Shown here piece after piece: positions 27,900 through 36,715 of a DNA stretch of 64,000 bases. Origin of the DNA: Paenibacillus plantiphilus. Lineage in GTDB: Bacteria > Bacillota > Bacilli > Paenibacillales > Paenibacillaceae. Below the pieces are notes generated by a model. That model was not told the DNA's origin. It saw only the letters and a list, made by a program, of their open reading frames with translations, and made no database searches. How positions within the stretch are numbered: the stretch's first letter is position 1; each line of letters begins with the position of its first letter. The DNA lies in NCBI RefSeq assembly GCF_927798095.1, contig NZ_CAKMMF010000002.1, positions 1 through 64,000 on the forward strand, in the 5' to 3' direction. A program made the translations under genes and the position numbers.

Positions 27900-29072
27900 T
27901 TATTTCAAATAGCTGTTCGGATTAACCGGAGTCTGATCCTTGCGAACCTCGAAGTGAAGATGATTGCCAGATGATATGCCTGTGCTGCCTACTTCGGCAA
28001 TTTTCTGTCCGCGCTTGACAGTTTGCCCCTTCTCTACCATGATGCCATCCTTGCGAATATGGCCGTAGAGCGTCCATAATCCCGCGCCATGATTAATGAT
28101 GACACAATATCCATAACCGCTCCACCATTGCGCAACGATGACGACACCAGATTCCGCTGCATAGATCGACGTACCTTTGGGAGCAGCCATATCAATGCCG
28201 TTATGCGACTTCCGCTTGCCGGAAATCGGGTGAATACGGGTCCCAAAGCCAGAAGTAAGCGTATAGCTGTCTTTCAGTGGAACGGCCAGCGACCCACCGG
28301 TATAATAGGTCTTCACCTTCCGCTTCTTCTCCTCAAGGTCCGCTTCTGTCTTGGCCAGCTGCATCAATTGCTCCGTCGACTTCTCGCTGATCTCCTCCAG
28401 CTCTTCAACCTTTTCGTTGAACTGAAGAATCATCACTTCCTTCTGGCTTTCCTTGTTAACCAAAAGTGTCTTGTAGCTGTCAAGCTTGCCATACATTACC
28501 CGCACTTCATCGAGCGCCCCCTCGATTTCCTGCTTCTTGGCAGCGATGAGCTCCTTCTCATGGTTATAGTTCTCAAGCAGTTCACGGTCTTGACCAAGTA
28601 TGGATTTAAGAGCGTCGAACCGATCCAGGAAGTCGGAAAAGCTTGTAGCGCTCATCAGAACGTCCAAATAGGAAACAGAACCCTTCGTATACATCAAACG
28701 GACACGGGATTGAAGCAGCACGTCCTGATTGGCCAGCCGTTCTTCAGCTGCCTGAAGATCCTCCCCCGCCTGAAGCAGGCTTGCTTCCCGCGCTGCAATC
28801 TGCTGCTGCATATCGATCATTTGAGTGCCCACACTGTCAAGCTCCACCAGCAGCTCATTGATTGTTTTGGCAGTCTCTTCCTTCTGTGCGAGTACCGAAT
28901 CGCGTTCTTTCTCCGCTTCTGTACGGCTATTCTTGGCATCCGCAATATCTTGACGGACCTTAGCCAATTCTTTATTGATCTTGTCCACCTGAGAGGCGGC
29001 TTCCCCACCGAATGGTTGAAAGATAAAGGCTGCGAATACAATAACGGTCAGGGTGGCGAGTGCTTTTCTCAC
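27900..29072 (-). CDS. M23 murein hydrolase with coiled coil (EnvC-like, FtsEX partner)
   Basis: A secreted peptidoglycan hydrolase or hydrolase activator. An N-terminal signal peptide (MRKALATLTVIVFAAFIF, cleaved after GGEA) is followed by a long coiled coil (about residues 28-255). A LytM/M23 peptidase domain with zinc ligands in HNGIDMA, then LYGH and HLHFEVR, closes the protein, so all ligands are present and it should be an active endopeptidase. It directly follows ftsX, and FtsEX is known to switch on coiled-coil hydrolases (EnvC in E. coli, CwlO in Bacillus), so it is the likely partner. I favour GTG at 29072, with GGTGA about eight bases upstream; ATG at 29081 or GTG at 29084 are alternatives. 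Confidence 0.9.
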   Translation of the reverse strand: MRKALATLTVIVFAAFIFQPFGGEAASQVDKINKELAKVRQDIADAKNSRTEAEKERDSVLAQKEETAKTINELLVELDSVGTQMIDMQQQIAAREASLLQAGEDLQAAEERLANQDVLLQSRVRLMYTKGSVSYLDVLMSATSFSDFLDRFDALKSILGQDRELLENYNHEKELIAAKKQEIEGALDEVRVMYGKLDSYKTLLVNKESQKEVMILQFNEKVEELEEISEKSTEQLMQLAKTEADLEEKKRKVKTYYTGGSLAVPLKDSYTLTSGFGTRIHPISGKRKSHNGIDMAAPKGTSIYAAESGVVIVAQWWSGYGYCVIINHGAGLWTLYGHIRKDGIMVEKGQTVKRGQKIAEVGSTGISSGNHLHFEVRKDQTPVNPNSYLK

Positions 29073-29084
29073 GTTAACCATCAC

Positions 29085-30002
29085 CTACACTTTCAAATAT
29101 CTGCGCACGGATAAAATACTGCCCCAAATGCCGATCAACGTCCCCAGTGCGAGCAGCGGCACCGATACGATCAGGCTCACTTCCTTGAGCGTTACGAGTT
29201 GGAACATCATCAGCCCCAGCTGATATTCGGATGCGCCAATAATCTGCGAATAGCCTACAAATAAAAGAATAACCGTTGCAACGGAGCCGATAATTCCAAT
29301 TAGCGCACCCTCTATGAAGAATGGCCAGCGGATAAAATTGTTCGTTGCGCCTACAAGCTTCATAATGCCAATTTCACGCCGCCGCGCCAAAATCGTGATC
29401 TTGATCGTAGTGGAGATCAGGAATATGGCCATCACCGCGAGTCCAGCGACAATAACAAATCCGATAATGCGAACCGCATCCGTCACTTTGAAGATAGAAT
29501 CAACCGTACCCTTGCCGTAGTTGATATCTGTAATAGGCTTTGATTGATCCTCAATATTCAAGGCTCCGATCTTCTTGGCGACGAATCCGATATTCTTCGG
29601 CTCATATACTTCGACCGTGAAAGCATCTGGCAGCGGGTTATTGCTCTCATTGAATCCTTCCAGAAGCTCTGCCCCGTCTTCGCCAATGCTCTTCCTTAGA
29701 AGCTCGATTCCTTCAGCCTTCGGAACGAAGGTGACCTTGCTCACTTCTGGAATATTGCCGATCTCGGTTTGCAGCTGATCAATCTTCGCCTGCTCCGTAT
29801 CGAGCTTCATGTACACGCGAATTTCCACTTGGCTTTCAATTTGATCTGCAATGATGTTGACATTAAGCGCCATCAGCATGAAGACGCCGAGTATAAACAA
29901 TGAAATTCCGATTGAGCTGATAGAGGCAAAGGACATCCAGCCGTTGCGAATAATATTCAAGACGCCTTCCCTTAGATGGCGGAGAATGGTGCTAAATTTC
30001 AT
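29085..30002 (-). CDS. ftsX: Cell-division ABC transporter permease FtsX
   Basis: The 305-residue membrane subunit of the FtsEX complex, a mechanotransmitter that activates cell-wall hydrolases rather than pumping a substrate. It has the expected four membrane helices: one near residues 20-45 (GWMSFASISSIGISLFILGV) and three after residue 165, separated by an extracellular domain that contacts the hydrolase. The ATG at 30002 ([13 protein letters not shown]) has GAGGGGAG seven bases upstream and overlaps the ftsE end by 11 bases. A longer frame to 30056 exists but has no signal. Confidence 0.95.
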   Translation of the reverse strand: MKFSTILRHLREGVLNIIRNGWMSFASISSIGISLFILGVFMLMALNVNIIADQIESQVEIRVYMKLDTEQAKIDQLQTEIGNIPEVSKVTFVPKAEGIELLRKSIGEDGAELLEGFNESNNPLPDAFTVEVYEPKNIGFVAKKIGALNIEDQSKPITDINYGKGTVDSIFKVTDAVRIIGFVIVAGLAVMAIFLISTTIKITILARRREIGIMKLVGATNNFIRWPFFIEGALIGIIGSVATVILLFVGYSQIIGASEYQLGLMMFQLVTLKEVSLIVSVPLLALGTLIGIWGSILSVRRYLKV

Positions 30003-30678
30003 AGCCGTACTCCCCTCTTGCTTCATCACGAACGATAATTCCGTTCTCGATCGCAATGACGCGCTTGCGAAGGGTATTCACGATTTCCCGGTTATGTGTA
30101 GCCATAACAATTGTCGTCCCCCGGAAATTAATTTCTTCCAATAAATTCATAATCCCCCACGATGTCTCTGGGTCCAGATTGCCTGTCGGCTCATCTGCTA
30201 CGATTACAGCAGGATTGTTGACGATGGCTCTTGCTATGGCCACACGCTGCTGCTCGCCGCCTGATAGCTGCGCTGGCAGGCTGCTGTGCTTATTCCGCAA
30301 GCCTACAAGCTCCAGCACTTCCATTGTCCGCTTCTTAATGATTCGACGCGGCGCTTCAATAACTTCCATCGCGAATGCTACATTCTCATAAGCGCTCAGC
30401 TTCGGAAGCAGCCGATAATCTTGGAAAATAACGCCGATATTGCGCCTGACATAAGGTATTTTGCGTGGTTTGAGTTTCCCTATATTAAACCCATTCACCG
30501 ATATTTGGCCTTTCGTGGGCACTTCTTCGCGATAAATAAGCTTCATAAATGTGGATTTTCCAGCCCCGGACGGACCAACGAGGTACACGAATTCATTGCG
30601 GTCAATAACAACTGAAACACCGCGCAGAGCATGCGTTCCATCCGCGTACGTTTTCCATATGTCTTGCAGTTCAATCAC
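29992..30678 (-). CDS. ftsE: Cell-division ATP-binding protein FtsE
   Basis: The 228-residue ABC ATPase of FtsEX. All motifs are intact: Walker A GPSGAGKS (residues 35-42), Q-loop FQDYRLLP, signature [14 protein letters not shown], Walker [15 protein letters not shown] and the switch histidine in MATHN. The start is GTG with AGGA nine bases upstream. It is the first gene of ftsE-ftsX-hydrolase and is divergent from the VanW gene. Confidence 0.96.
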   Translation of the reverse strand: MIELQDIWKTYADGTHALRGVSVVIDRNEFVYLVGPSGAGKSTFMKLIYREEVPTKGQISVNGFNIGKLKPRKIPYVRRNIGVIFQDYRLLPKLSAYENVAFAMEVIEAPRRIIKKRTMEVLELVGLRNKHSSLPAQLSGGEQQRVAIARAIVNNPAVIVADEPTGNLDPETSWGIMNLLEEINFRGTTIVMATHNREIVNTLRKRVIAIENGIIVRDEARGEYGYEI

Positions 30679-30951
30679 ATTATCACATCCTGTAGATAGT
30701 CAGCCTTTCTTAATTCGACAGAAACTCATTAAATCCTCTACCTTGGCCCCAATTTCTTCATTTTTAATAATTCGCATGTTGTTACAGTTCGTCACTTTAG
30801 TACTAGATGCATGCCATTATTCGACAAATGTTCGGAGTTATGAATGACGAAAAATAATCAGTGCACAGACATTTATTTCGCCAAATAAGAAAAAACATGG
30901 TGGGGACTCTTGACTGCATATATATGTAACAATCGCAGCACAGGGGTGATG

Positions 30952-32457
30952 ATGAACTTGAGAAGGTCGCATTATGTATGGATTGGATTAGCATTGCTGC
31001 TATTATTGGGACTGATAGCTTGGAGAATGCTATGGGCGTATGCGAATAGTGATGCGGTTCCTGACGGAGTGCTGCTGCTTCAGGAAGGCGGCAATGCCAG
31101 CGAAGGCTCGATCTCGCTTGGAAGCGACGCAGCATTTGCTATAGGCGGCCTAACAATTGACGCTGTGCTGGACGAACTCCAGAAGAGAGCCGATGCGCTG
31201 CACAGCCTCCAGTTTACAGTTCAAGCCAAAGGGAGCAAGCAGGCGGCGACCTGGACTTTATTTGAGCTGGGTGTTCGTGTCGATACGAGGAAAGCTGCTG
31301 CCCTTATTTCCAAGCTCCGTTCAGGCAGTATGTGGGAAAGAGTGCAATACAGGCGGCATTTTCCGAATAAGCTGAACATAGAAATGCGCTGGGACAAAAA
31401 AAGATTTGCCGAACAGGTGCGAAGCGTCTGGGGCATGCTGGATGCGAATGAACCGGCAAATGCAGCACGTACCATCACCTCTGATGATAAAGTCGTCTAT
31501 AAGCCTCATCAAGACGCTTATCGGCTGGACATGAATTCATTGCTGGCTCAAGCCCAAACGGCGCTGGAAGCAGCATCAACCGCGCAATGGGGAGCATCTC
31601 CGGCTGCTAAGGATATCATCACAACTCTCCCTCTGCGTACCGTTCATCCAGAAATCACACTAAGCCGGCTGCAATCCGAGGGCATTGAGCGAATGATCGC
31701 TTCATTCACAACAGATTTCAGTTCAAGCGGCAAAGGCCGCGCCCATAATGTGAGCATCGTAGCGAGAACGCTGCATGATTGGGAGCTTGCCCCTAATGAT
31801 GTGTTTGATTATCGAAAAGTGATTGAGCTGACCCGTGATAAATACGGCTTCCGCGAAGCGCCCGTTATCCTCAACGGCGAGCTGGTGCCCGGTATTGGCG
31901 GCGGGATCTGTCAGGTTTCGAGTACACTCTATAATGCGGCACTGCTGGCCGGACTTGAGATGGTCGAGCGCCGCAATCATTCACTTCCGGTTTCTTATTT
32001 GCCCAAAGGTCGGGATGCAACCTTCGCAGAGGGCGCCATTAATTTCAGATTCAAGAACACGACCGGCAAACATCTCATTATTCGCACAGCCGCTAGCGGC
32101 GGCAAGCTAACAGTGAAGCTTTTCGGGACGCTGCCCCGAAATGTGAAATATAAGCTCCAATCAACAACCTTAAAGGTGATTGAGCCGCCGATCAAAGAAA
32201 TCCCCTCCACCACGGTTCCGGCAGGGCAACGGCTGCTTATGAAAACCGGCAAATCCGGCTATGTAATCGAAACGTACCGCATTAAGCTTCAAGATGGCAA
32301 GGAAATATCGCGCTCCAAAATTTCACGCGACACGTATAAAGCCCAACCAACTCTCTACAGTGTTTCGCCCGAGCATTCAGGCCCAGGCGCGATACAGGGA
32401 GAAGACATCTCCAATAATCGAAAGCAGCTGCTGGAGGACGGTGTAAGGGGAGAATGA
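30952..32457 (+). CDS. VanW family protein with N-terminal membrane anchor
   Basis: About 501 residues. An N-terminal membrane helix (YVWIGLALLLLLGLIAWRM) is followed by a presumed peptidoglycan-binding region (about 40-240). The conserved VanW domain comes next (FSTDFSSSGKGRAHNV, GGGICQVSSTLYNAALLAGLE, RRNHSLPVSYLPKGRDATF), and a short G5-like segment at the end (QRLLMKTGKSGYVIE). VanW proteins are common in Firmicutes and resemble B. subtilis YoaR; the biochemical role is unknown, with one member accompanying vancomycin-resistance genes. The ATG at 30952 is preceded by AGGGG five bases upstream. Location beside ftsE suggests a cell-wall role (inference only). Confidence 0.88.
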   Translation: MNLRRSHYVWIGLALLLLLGLIAWRMLWAYANSDAVPDGVLLLQEGGNASEGSISLGSDAAFAIGGLTIDAVLDELQKRADALHSLQFTVQAKGSKQAATWTLFELGVRVDTRKAAALISKLRSGSMWERVQYRRHFPNKLNIEMRWDKKRFAEQVRSVWGMLDANEPANAARTITSDDKVVYKPHQDAYRLDMNSLLAQAQTALEAASTAQWGASPAAKDIITTLPLRTVHPEITLSRLQSEGIERMIASFTTDFSSSGKGRAHNVSIVARTLHDWELAPNDVFDYRKVIELTRDKYGFREAPVILNGELVPGIGGGICQVSSTLYNAALLAGLEMVERRNHSLPVSYLPKGRDATFAEGAINFRFKNTTGKHLIIRTAASGGKLTVKLFGTLPRNVKYKLQSTTLKVIEPPIKEIPSTTVPAGQRLLMKTGKSGYVIETYRIKLQDGKEISRSKISRDTYKAQPTLYSVSPEHSGPGAIQGEDISNNRKQLLEDGVRGE

Positions 32458-32851
32458 CTGATGTCCAACTATGGAACCGCCCTAAGGAATCACGAAGGCG
32501 TGGGGGCCACGGGAGTCACGGAGAGTCACGAACAGTCGTGGGAGTCACGGAGAGTCACAAACAGTCGTGGCCGGAGTCACAGGAAGTCACGAACAGTCGT
32601 GGGAGCCAAGGAATCACGGGAGTCGTGGGGCCATCGGAGTCACGGAGAGTTTTAGGGAATCCTAGAATTAATCGCAAAACCTTTCTGCAAGCGGGTTTCT
32701 TCAGGTTTTCCTGGTTTTCCTGGTTTTTCTGGTTTTTCTGACTCTCAGCTCGATTTCACTCATTTATGTGTGCTGTTTGACGAATTCTCCTTCTTACAGC
32801 TTTATGCGATGCCTCTTTCATGTGCGGAAGCGTTCTGTAAGCAGGTTTTTC
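32458..32851. other. Repeat-rich intergenic region after the VanW gene
   Basis: There is no credible gene here. From left to right it holds degenerate GTCACGG/AGTCGTGGG repeats (32506-32655), a pyrimidine-rich run of TGGTTTT(C/T)C units (about 32700-32740), and the first copy of the 113-bp tandem repeat (from 32746), which is cut by the IS element at 32852. Confidence 0.75.
32506..32655. repeat. Degenerate tandem repeats of about 29 bp
   Basis: The words GTCACGGAGAGTCACGAACA and AGTCGTGGG recur three to four times with small changes and one deletion. CACGA and TCGTG are complementary, so the transcript could form many alternative hairpins. A 95-codon frame crosses the block and overlaps the VanW stop, but its Arg/Ser/Gly/Trp-rich content looks like translated repeat rather than protein. 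Confidence 0.75.
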
Positions 32852-34266
32852 GGTAGCGTCAAGAAGTTTGTGTAAGGCGGTAGGGATATCCATCGGGACG
32901 ATGGAATAAGCGATGTTCGAATGTTCTGACGATGTTGCCGATGGGGGATAAAGCCCCCACTATTTCCGGTAATTACTGGTTACTCAACGGGCTGCGGGTA
33001 GCGTTCGTCGAACATTTCGGCAAGCTTTTTCTTGACTTCCGTTACTCCGAAACCTGGTGTGACGCGTTCTGCATACACATCGTTATACTCGATACACTGC
33101 AAGTAGACGACTTTCTCGGCCGCATCCATGTTCGTTAAACTGTTCATAGGCTTGAGCCGCTTACGAAACTCCTTGTTCATACGCTCGATGGCATTCGAAG
33201 TATAGATGGCCTTCTTAATCGCTGCTGGGTATTTGTAGAACGTCAGCAAAGTCGACAATTGGCTCTCCCAAGACTTCATCTCCTTGGGGTAGAGCTTGCC
33301 CCATTTGGACTTCACCGTGTCGAAGGCGGCAAGCGCCATGTCGTGGTCGACCGCGTTGTAGATCGTCTTCAGATCGTTGATGACGTCGGTCTTGTGCTCG
33401 ACCCGAATCTTTGGGAAGGTCGCACGGACCTTGTGCACGATGCAATGCTGGACATCTGCCTTTGGGTAGGTCTCTCGGAAAGCCTCGTCCAAGCCCGGCA
33501 AGCCGTCGAATACGCCCAGCAGCACTTCCTGGACCCCGCGGCTATAGAGGTCTTTCAACACCTCGCGCCAGCCGTTCGAGCTCTCCTGGCCGCCGACGTA
33601 GAAACCGAGGATCTGACGATGTCCGTGCTCGTCGATACCCATGGCGAAGTAGATGACCTCGCCGCTTACCGTGCTGCGCTTGAGCTTGACGTACAATCCG
33701 TCTAAGTAGATCACGGAAAATCGCTTGGAGAGTGGGCGCTCCTGCCACACTTTGATGTCTTCGAGTACAGTAGCGGTAATGTTGCTGACCGTGGTCGGGG
33801 AATAGTGGCTGCCGAACATGCTCTCAATGAAGCGCGCCACATCACGGGTACCCATACCGCTTTTGTACATTTGGATGACGGCCTCCTCCAGCCAGCCGTC
33901 ACGTCGCTGGTACGGTTCGAAGACGTGAGTCTGAAACTGACCGTTACGATCCCGCGGGACCGAGAGGTCCTCCATGTTGCCGTATTTCGTGTGTAGCGTA
34001 CGCTTGTAGTAGCCGTTGCGGTTGTTGTGCCGATCGCACTCGTCTGACTCCATGAAGGCAGCGATCTCCGCACGCATGATGCTTTCGAGGTTGTCCTGTA
34101 CGAACTGCGTAACAAGATTTTCAAATAGATTAGTGAGTGCATTTTCGGGTATATTAGTCATCGGTAGGGTCCTTTCTCTGGTGGCTTCGACACCCCTGAG
34201 GATACCCTACTTTTTTGTTGCCCGACTAGGCTACAAATCTTGGTACACAGACAATTTTACGCCATC
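32852..34266 (-). mobile_element. Complete IS256-family insertion sequence with 8-bp target duplication
   Basis: The 1,415-bp element carries one transposase gene. Its ends are imperfect inverted repeats: GGTAGCGTCAAGAAG... at the left against GATGGCGTAAAATTG... (reverse complement of the right), 17 of 24 positions matching by my count. It is flanked by the identical 8-bp sequence GGTTTTTC at 32844-32851 and 34267-34274, the expected target duplication of this family. Removing the element and one duplicate restores a 113-bp repeat unit of the surrounding tandem array exactly, so this is a single, probably recent insertion. Confidence 0.93.
32980..34161 (-). CDS. IS256-family transposase (Mutator-like DDE)
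   Basis: A full-length 393-residue transposase with the DDE catalytic residues in VIYLDGLYVK, LLGVFDGLPGLDEA and AIERMNKEFRKRLKP, the last being the family-typical E region. Its start (MTNIPENALTNLFENLV) follows AAAGGA. The frame is intact, so the element is probably active. It lies within the inverted repeats at 32852 and 34266 and has no passenger genes. Confidence 0.96.
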   Translation of the reverse strand: MTNIPENALTNLFENLVTQFVQDNLESIMRAEIAAFMESDECDRHNNRNGYYKRTLHTKYGNMEDLSVPRDRNGQFQTHVFEPYQRRDGWLEEAVIQMYKSGMGTRDVARFIESMFGSHYSPTTVSNITATVLEDIKVWQERPLSKRFSVIYLDGLYVKLKRSTVSGEVIYFAMGIDEHGHRQILGFYVGGQESSNGWREVLKDLYSRGVQEVLLGVFDGLPGLDEAFRETYPKADVQHCIVHKVRATFPKIRVEHKTDVINDLKTIYNAVDHDMALAAFDTVKSKWGKLYPKEMKSWESQLSTLLTFYKYPAAIKKAIYTSNAIERMNKEFRKRLKPMNSLTNMDAAEKVVYLQCIEYNDVYAERVTPGFGVTEVKKKLAEMFDERYPQPVE

Positions 34267-34863
34267 GGTTTTTCCGTTCCTCAGCTCGTTTTCGCTCATT
34301 TATGTGCGCTGTTAGACGAATTCTCCTTCTTACAGCTTTATGCGATGCCTCTTTCATGTGCGGAACCGTTCTGTAAGCAGGTTTTTCCGTTTCTCAGCTC
34401 GATTTCGCTCATTTATGTGCGCTGTTAGACGAATTCTCCCTCTTACAGCTTTATGTGATGCCTCTTTCATGCGCGGAACCGTTCTGTAAGCGGGTTTTTC
34501 CGTCTCTCAGCTCGATTTTACTCATTTATGTGCGCTGTTAGACGAATTCTCCCTCTTACAGCTTTATGCGATGCCTCTTTCATGTACGGAACCGTTCTGT
34601 AAGCAGGTTTTTCCGTTTCTCAGCTCGATTTCACTCATTTATGTGCGCTGTTAGACGAATTCTCCCTCTTACAGCTTTATGCGATGCCTCTTTCATATGC
34701 GGAACCGATTTGTTTAAGCGGGCTCCCCTTCTTTCAGCTCGATTTTGCTCAAGCGCGTGCGTGTTAGACGGATTTCGCTCTTCTTATAGTTTACGCAATG
34801 CCACATTGTGATTGGGAATCATTCGGCGCTCGTTCCACACTCCGATTTTAGTTCTGAATATGC

Positions 34864-34906
34864 AAAAAAAACCTCCAAGTCGCAAAAGCGAATTCGGAGG
34901 TTTCAT
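34864..34906 (-). terminator. Rho-independent terminator of the arg operon
   Basis: On the minus strand GAAACCTCC...GGAGGTTTTTTTT closes a stem with an inner TTCGC/GCGA pairing and a T-run. It starts about 15 bases after the argH stop codon. Confidence 0.88.
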
Positions 34907-34920
34907 GTATTCGTTTGCGC

Positions 34921-36336
34921 CTATCTGCTGCGCTCGATATATTCAACTGTCCATTCAGCCGTCCGCCCAAGCTCCGCTTCAGCGCGAGAAATCGCCGCTT
35001 CGACCTGAACTCGTGCAGTTCCGCCGTACACATTGCGAGCATTGACAACTTGCTCAGGCTGCAGCACTGTGAAGATGCTATCATCGAACAGCTTCGAGAA
35101 TTGCTTGAACTCATCAAGTGTGAGATCCAGCAAATATTTCCCCTGCTGAATGCAATACAGCACAGTCTTGCCGATGACCTCATGCGCTTGGCGGAAAGGA
35201 AGCCCTTTGCCCACGAGAAAATCTGCAATATCCGTCGCATTGGAAAAATCCTGGTTCACAGCTTGGCGCATCCGATCCCTGTCAACCTTCATCGTCGCGA
35301 TCATCGGCGCGAATAATTGAAGTGCTCCTTGCAGCGTGCGAACGGTATCGAACATGCCTTCCTTGTCTTCCTGCATATCCTTGTTGTACGCAAGCGGCAG
35401 CGATTTAAGCACTGTCAGCAATCCGATCAGATTGCCATATACACGTCCCGTCTTGCCGCGAACAAGCTCCGGCACGTCCGGGTTTTTCTTCTGCGGCATA
35501 ATGCTGCTGCCTGTACAAAATGCATCGTCCAACTCGACGAAATGAAACTCTGTACTCGACCACATGATGAGCTCCTCACTAAGACGCGATAGATGCATCA
35601 TCAATATCGAAGCATGAGAGAGAAACTCCAGAATGAAGTCGCGGTCGCTTACTGCATCAAGGCTGTTCTCGTACACACGGTCGAATTTCAGCTGGCTTGC
35701 TACATAATGGCGGTCAATCGGGAAAGTTGTTCCCGCTAGCGCGCCAGCTCCGAGCGGCAGCATATTAATTCGCTTGTAGCTGTCCTGCAGCCGTTCAATA
35801 TCACGACCAAACATCGATACATAGGCCATCATATGATGAGCGAACAGAATCGGTTGAGCACGTTGAAGATGCGTATAGCCCGGCAGAATCGTGTCCAAAT
35901 TCGCTTTGGCTTGCTCTACAAGCGCAGTTTGCAGCTTATGCAGCAGGTCGACGAATTCAACAACGCGTTTACGAAGATACAAATGCATATCCGTCGCCAC
36001 TTGATCATTGCGGCTCCGTCCCGTATGCAGCTTGCCCCCTACTGGGCCAATATCATCGATCAGCGTCTTCTCAATGTTCATATGAATATCTTCATCGGAG
36101 ATGGAGAATTCAATATCGTTCCTCTTAATACGCTGCAGCACGCGATGAAGCCCATCCTTAATTGTATCCACATCATTTGCTGGCAGAATCCCCTGCTTGC
36201 CGAGCATCGTCACATGCGCCACGCTGCCCTGAATGTCTTCCTCTGCCAGCTCTTTGTCAAACATGATCGACGCGGTATATTCCTCAACCAGTTGGTCGGT
36301 TTTTTTCGTAAACCGTCCGCCCCACAATTTGCTCAC
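34921..36336 (-). CDS. argH: Argininosuccinate lyase
   Basis: Catalyses the last step of arginine synthesis, splitting argininosuccinate to arginine and fumarate. The 471-residue protein belongs to the fumarase/aspartase superfamily; the signature loop [11 protein letters not shown] holds the catalytic serine, and MSKLWGGRF and [12 protein letters not shown] are the family's other conserved blocks. It is the last gene of the arg cluster, but 379 bases of repeat-bearing spacer separate it from argG, so an extra promoter or processing site there is possible. Confidence 0.97.
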   Translation of the reverse strand: MSKLWGGRFTKKTDQLVEEYTASIMFDKELAEEDIQGSVAHVTMLGKQGILPANDVDTIKDGLHRVLQRIKRNDIEFSISDEDIHMNIEKTLIDDIGPVGGKLHTGRSRNDQVATDMHLYLRKRVVEFVDLLHKLQTALVEQAKANLDTILPGYTHLQRAQPILFAHHMMAYVSMFGRDIERLQDSYKRINMLPLGAGALAGTTFPIDRHYVASQLKFDRVYENSLDAVSDRDFILEFLSHASILMMHLSRLSEELIMWSSTEFHFVELDDAFCTGSSIMPQKKNPDVPELVRGKTGRVYGNLIGLLTVLKSLPLAYNKDMQEDKEGMFDTVRTLQGALQLFAPMIATMKVDRDRMRQAVNQDFSNATDIADFLVGKGLPFRQAHEVIGKTVLYCIQQGKYLLDLTLDEFKQFSKLFDDSIFTVLQPEQVVNARNVYGGTARVQVEAAISRAEAELGRTAEWTVEYIERSR

Positions 36337-36715
36337 TTATGGTACACCCCTTTATTCATTTCACACCTGAAAGAATGGATTCTATTTAGCCTAAAGCTTC
36401 GCATAAATGCCTGTTGCGCTCATTCCATCCAGACATTTCTCGCACCCCGCAGGTTGCGTCTGTTTCTTCTAGAATAGCCCCCGCGCCATGCAGGTCGCGT
36501 TCATTCCTCTAGACTAACCTCCCACCATGCAGGTCGCGTTCATTCCTCTAGACTAACCTCCCACCATGCAGGTCGCGTTCTTTTCATCCAGATCTGTATT
36601 CACAAAATGCAAATCGAGTCCATTCCGACCAAATTAATGTCCACACAACGCAGGTCGGGCTCATTCCCTGGGGAAATAGCCCGACCAAGCTGCTTGAAAG
36701 CGCGTTAGCTTTCGA
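36337..36715. repeat. argG-argH spacer with 39-41-bp tandem repeats
   Basis: Between about 36440 and 36690 a unit of the form CAGGTCGCGTTCATTCCTCT...CCACCATG recurs about six times. Two central copies (starting near 36491 and 36530) are identical at 39 bp, and the outer copies are diverged. The block sits within the arg transcript. Nothing else is seen: no clear promoter, and the GCGCGTTAGCTTTC hairpin just after argG has only a short T-run. Confidence 0.75.

Larger units (their letters stand above)
32746..34800. repeat. 113-bp tandem repeat array, interrupted by the IS element
   Basis: Units begin with CAGCTCG at 32746 (split by the IS and resumed at 34275), 34282, 34395, 34508, 34621 (114 bp) and a diverged copy from 34735. 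The spacing is 113 bp throughout, counting the first unit after removal of the IS and one target duplicate. Each unit contains CTCATTTATGTGCGCTGTTA, GACGAATTCTCC and a TTACAG...CTGTAA inverted pair. A partial copy also precedes 32746 (from about 32687). As 113 is not a multiple of three, a repeat-encoded protein is unlikely. The function is unknown. Confidence 0.93.

Noticed and set aside
28089-29114. 341-codon plus-strand frame opposite the M23 hydrolase gene
   Set aside because: It is a mirror of a highly conserved gene; the composition is typical of an antisense shadow and there is no start signal.
32454-32741. 95-codon frame overlapping the VanW stop codon
   Set aside because: It is made of translated DNA repeats (Arg/Ser/Gly/Trp) and ends in FSWFSWFFWFF from the pyrimidine run; no ribosome binding site fits.
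34240-34811. Two 60-80-codon frames in the 113-bp array
   Set aside because: The unit is not a multiple of three, so the frames shift from copy to copy and encode no consistent peptide; no ribosome binding site.
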